A stretch of 8,643 nucleotides of DNA from Burkholderiales bacterium UBA2459 (lineage in GTDB: Bacteria > Pseudomonadota > Gammaproteobacteria > Burkholderiales > Burkholderiaceae_E). Positions within the stretch are counted from its first letter, which is position 1. Every line of letters begins with the position of its first letter. The stretch lies in contig DDPV01000022.1 of assembly GCA_002342365.1 (NCBI GenBank), positions 1,929 through 10,571 of the forward strand, in the 5' to 3' direction. The translations under genes and the position numbers were made by a program. This document shows, one piece after another, positions 7,390 to 8,643 of this stretch. Below the pieces are notes generated by a model that was not told the origin of the DNA, searched no databases, and saw only the letters and a program-made list of their open reading frames with translations.

Positions 7390-8358
7390 TTAAGGCCCGG
7401 ATGGGCGGTCGATGTGCTCTCGGCCAAGCATCATCCTGATGTTTTGCACCGCAGCCCGGCTCGCGCCCTTGCCCAGGTTGTCAAAGCGGGCGACCAGCAC
7501 AGCCTGTCGATGCTCCCCATGCCCGTAGACGCGAATCTCCATCCGGTTGCTGCCATTGGTCGCAAGAGCATCGATACGACAGTCTTCAGTCGCTGCGACG
7601 AATTCAACCGCAGATTCCAATCCGAGCGCCTTGAATCTCTCGTTATCATAATGCGTTCTATAACATGACTCTAACGCAGCAAGCCCGGGCCTGCCCGGCA
7701 GTTCATCCAGATGCAGCGGTATGGACACCAACATGCCCTGCCTGAAATTGCCCACCGACGGCACGAAGATCGGCCGTCTCGAGAGCCCGGCATGCATCAT
7801 GATTTCGGGCACATGTTTGTGTTTGAGGGCAAGTCCGTAAAGCTCAAAAAGCGGTGCCCGGGACTGCTCGTAGGCTTCAATCATGCTCCTGCCACCGCCT
7901 GAATAACCCGAGACCGAATGAATCGAAAGCGGAAAATCCGGTGGAAGGATGCCCGACTTAAGCAGCGGCGCGAGCAGCGCAATCGCCCCACTTGCGTGAC
8001 AGCCGGGATTACTTAGGCGCTTCGCGTCGCGAATCGCCTGAGCCTTCGAGGGCTCAAGCTCAGCAAAGCCATAAACCCAATCCGACGCCGTTCGATGAGC
8101 GCTGGAAGCATCGATGATCCTGGGTTGCTGCTCAAGCGGTAAAGCCTCAGCCATGCTTACCGATTCCCGGGCGGCATCATCGTGTAAGCACAAAACAAGC
8201 AAGTCCGCTTCGGCCATCAAGGCCTTCTTGACATCGGGATTTTTTCGCTCAGCGACGTCGATCTGTAATAGCTCAAGCTGCGCATCCTCGGCGAGCAAGT
8301 CGCGAATTTGCAGGCCGGTCGTTCCGGCTTCACCGTCTATGAAGATCTTTGGCTTCAT
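7390..8358 (-). CDS. argC: N-acetyl-gamma-glutamyl-phosphate reductase, short type 2
   Basis: This 322-residue cytosolic enzyme carries out the third step of arginine biosynthesis, the NADPH-dependent reduction of N-acetyl-glutamyl-5-phosphate to N-acetylglutamate 5-semialdehyde. The N-terminal nucleotide-binding loop reads IFIDGEAGTTG (5-15). The catalytic cysteine is Cys120 in SNPGCHASG (116-124), and the family histidine lies in KHKHVPEI (179-186). SGYSGGGRSMIEAY (150-163) and DNLGKGASRAAVQN (293-306) are also characteristic. The short length and the IDGEAGTTG start place it with the type-2 ArgC proteins, as in many beta- and alphaproteobacteria, not the longer E. coli form. The start is set at the ATG at 8358, five bases after an AAGGAG. 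The in-frame GTG at 8364 would overlap that site. No other arg gene is adjacent. Its 3' end faces the MFS gene. Confidence 0.95.
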   Translation of the reverse strand: MKPKIFIDGEAGTTGLQIRDLLAEDAQLELLQIDVAERKNPDVKKALMAEADLLVLCLHDDAARESVSMAEALPLEQQPRIIDASSAHRTASDWVYGFAELEPSKAQAIRDAKRLSNPGCHASGAIALLAPLLKSGILPPDFPLSIHSVSGYSGGGRSMIEAYEQSRAPLFELYGLALKHKHVPEIMMHAGLSRRPIFVPSVGNFRQGMLVSIPLHLDELPGRPGLAALESCYRTHYDNERFKALGLESAVEFVAATEDCRIDALATNGSNRMEIRVYGHGEHRQAVLVARFDNLGKGASRAAVQNIRMMLGREHIDRPSGP

Positions 8359-8363
8359 CAACA

Positions 8364-8369
8364 CTCCTT
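8364..8369 (-). promoter_or_regulatory. Ribosome-binding site that decides the argC start
   Basis: On the reverse strand a full AAGGAG is followed by five bases (TGTTG) and then the ATG at 8358. The upstream in-frame GTG (8364) begins at the last G of this site, and the TTG (8361) is only two bases from it, so neither is a plausible start. Confidence 0.8.
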
Positions 8370-8471
8370 GGGGCTAGCCATTAGCTTTTCCAAGCCTTGC
8401 AAATCACGTATTGTGCCTGTAGCCGGCTCGCCGCCGGAATCCACGATCAGCGCCGCCGGATCGAACCCTGG

Positions 8472-8484
8472 GTAAGCAGCTTAC
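8472..8484. repeat. Short palindrome in the argC/secreted-protein divergent region
   Basis: GTAAG-CAG-CTTAC is a 5-3-5 inverted repeat 52-64 bases upstream of the rightward gene at 8536. Another inverted repeat, CCGGC-TCGCC-GCCGG, lies just upstream near 8423-8437. Either could be a regulator site or chance; no confident promoter boxes were found around them. The region between the argC start and 8536 holds no RNA gene that I can fold. Confidence 0.25.
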
Positions 8485-8535
8485 TGCCCTGACGCCGGCG
8501 CATCGCCTACTTTTTAATCCAAGGAGCATTAAGGC

Positions 8536-8643
8536 ATGAACAATGTTGCAATCAGCAAAACAAGGCGTGGTTCGGTCTCTTTCGCGCTTCGACTCGCTGG
8601 GGCCTTGGGCATCGCACTCGGGCTGGCTGTACACGTCGAAGCG
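8536..8643 (+). CDS. Exported protein, 5' fragment with signal peptide
   Basis: Only the first 36 codons are in the window. AAGGAG (8521-8526) lies nine bases before the ATG, a good ribosome site. The translation begins MNNVAISKTRRGS, a basic n-region, then has a hydrophobic stretch (about 15-32, FALRLAGALGIALGLAV) and ends HVEA, compatible with signal peptidase I cleavage at or just after the last visible residue. The product is therefore probably exported, but the mature part is outside the window and the function cannot be assigned. It is divergent from argC. The overlapping reverse-strand open frame here (8404-8634) has no family features and is taken as a shadow. Confidence 0.7.
   Translation, partial: MNNVAISKTRRGSVSFALRLAGALGIALGLAVHVEA

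Noticed and set aside
7225..7668. Forward open frame of 147 residues across the MFS-argC gap and into argC
   Set aside because: It starts with TTG and has no ribosome site; about two thirds is antisense to the conserved argC C-terminal region.
8440..8475. GGATCGAACCC, which resembles a tRNA T-arm
   Set aside because: On either strand the flanking bases do not form a five-base T-stem, and no acceptor, anticodon or D-arm can be placed around it.

Overview
The window reads as ordinary chromosome from a moderately GC-rich proteobacterium, most likely a betaproteobacterium (Burkholderiales-like). That placement is inferred from the short type-2 ArgC, the ElaA-type acetyltransferase and the RND and MFS sequence styles. 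No rRNA, tRNA, CRISPR array, insertion sequence or phage gene was found.

Layout from left to right. A leftward gene, cut by the window edge, encodes a protein with an N-terminal helix-turn-helix-like segment, a Pro/Gly/Thr-rich linker and a helical C-terminal part. A 271-base divergent intergenic region with two inverted repeats follows. Next is a two-gene rightward operon for an RND efflux pump: a membrane-anchored periplasmic adaptor and, 11 bases later, a 1034-residue inner-membrane proton antiporter with its key intramembrane charges intact. Neither an outer-membrane channel gene nor a recognisable dedicated regulator (TetR, MarR or two-component) is present, so the channel would have to be encoded elsewhere.

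The pump gene runs tail to tail into a leftward ElaA-family GNAT acetyltransferase gene, and the two coding regions overlap by 77 bases. Only 50 bases separate that gene's start from a divergent GTG-started MFS transporter gene of the OxlT/monocarboxylate type. The MFS gene then converges on leftward argC (N-acetyl-gamma-glutamyl-phosphate reductase, short type 2). At the right edge, divergent from argC, begins a rightward gene whose first 36 codons encode a signal peptide.

The efflux operon is the only clear multi-gene functional unit. The other genes look like independent single units. No new system could be demonstrated. The points most worth checking are the operator-like palindrome just before the adaptor start, the lack of the TolC-docking RLS residues in the adaptor, the antisense overlap of the pump and elaA genes, and the unidentified helix-turn-helix protein.
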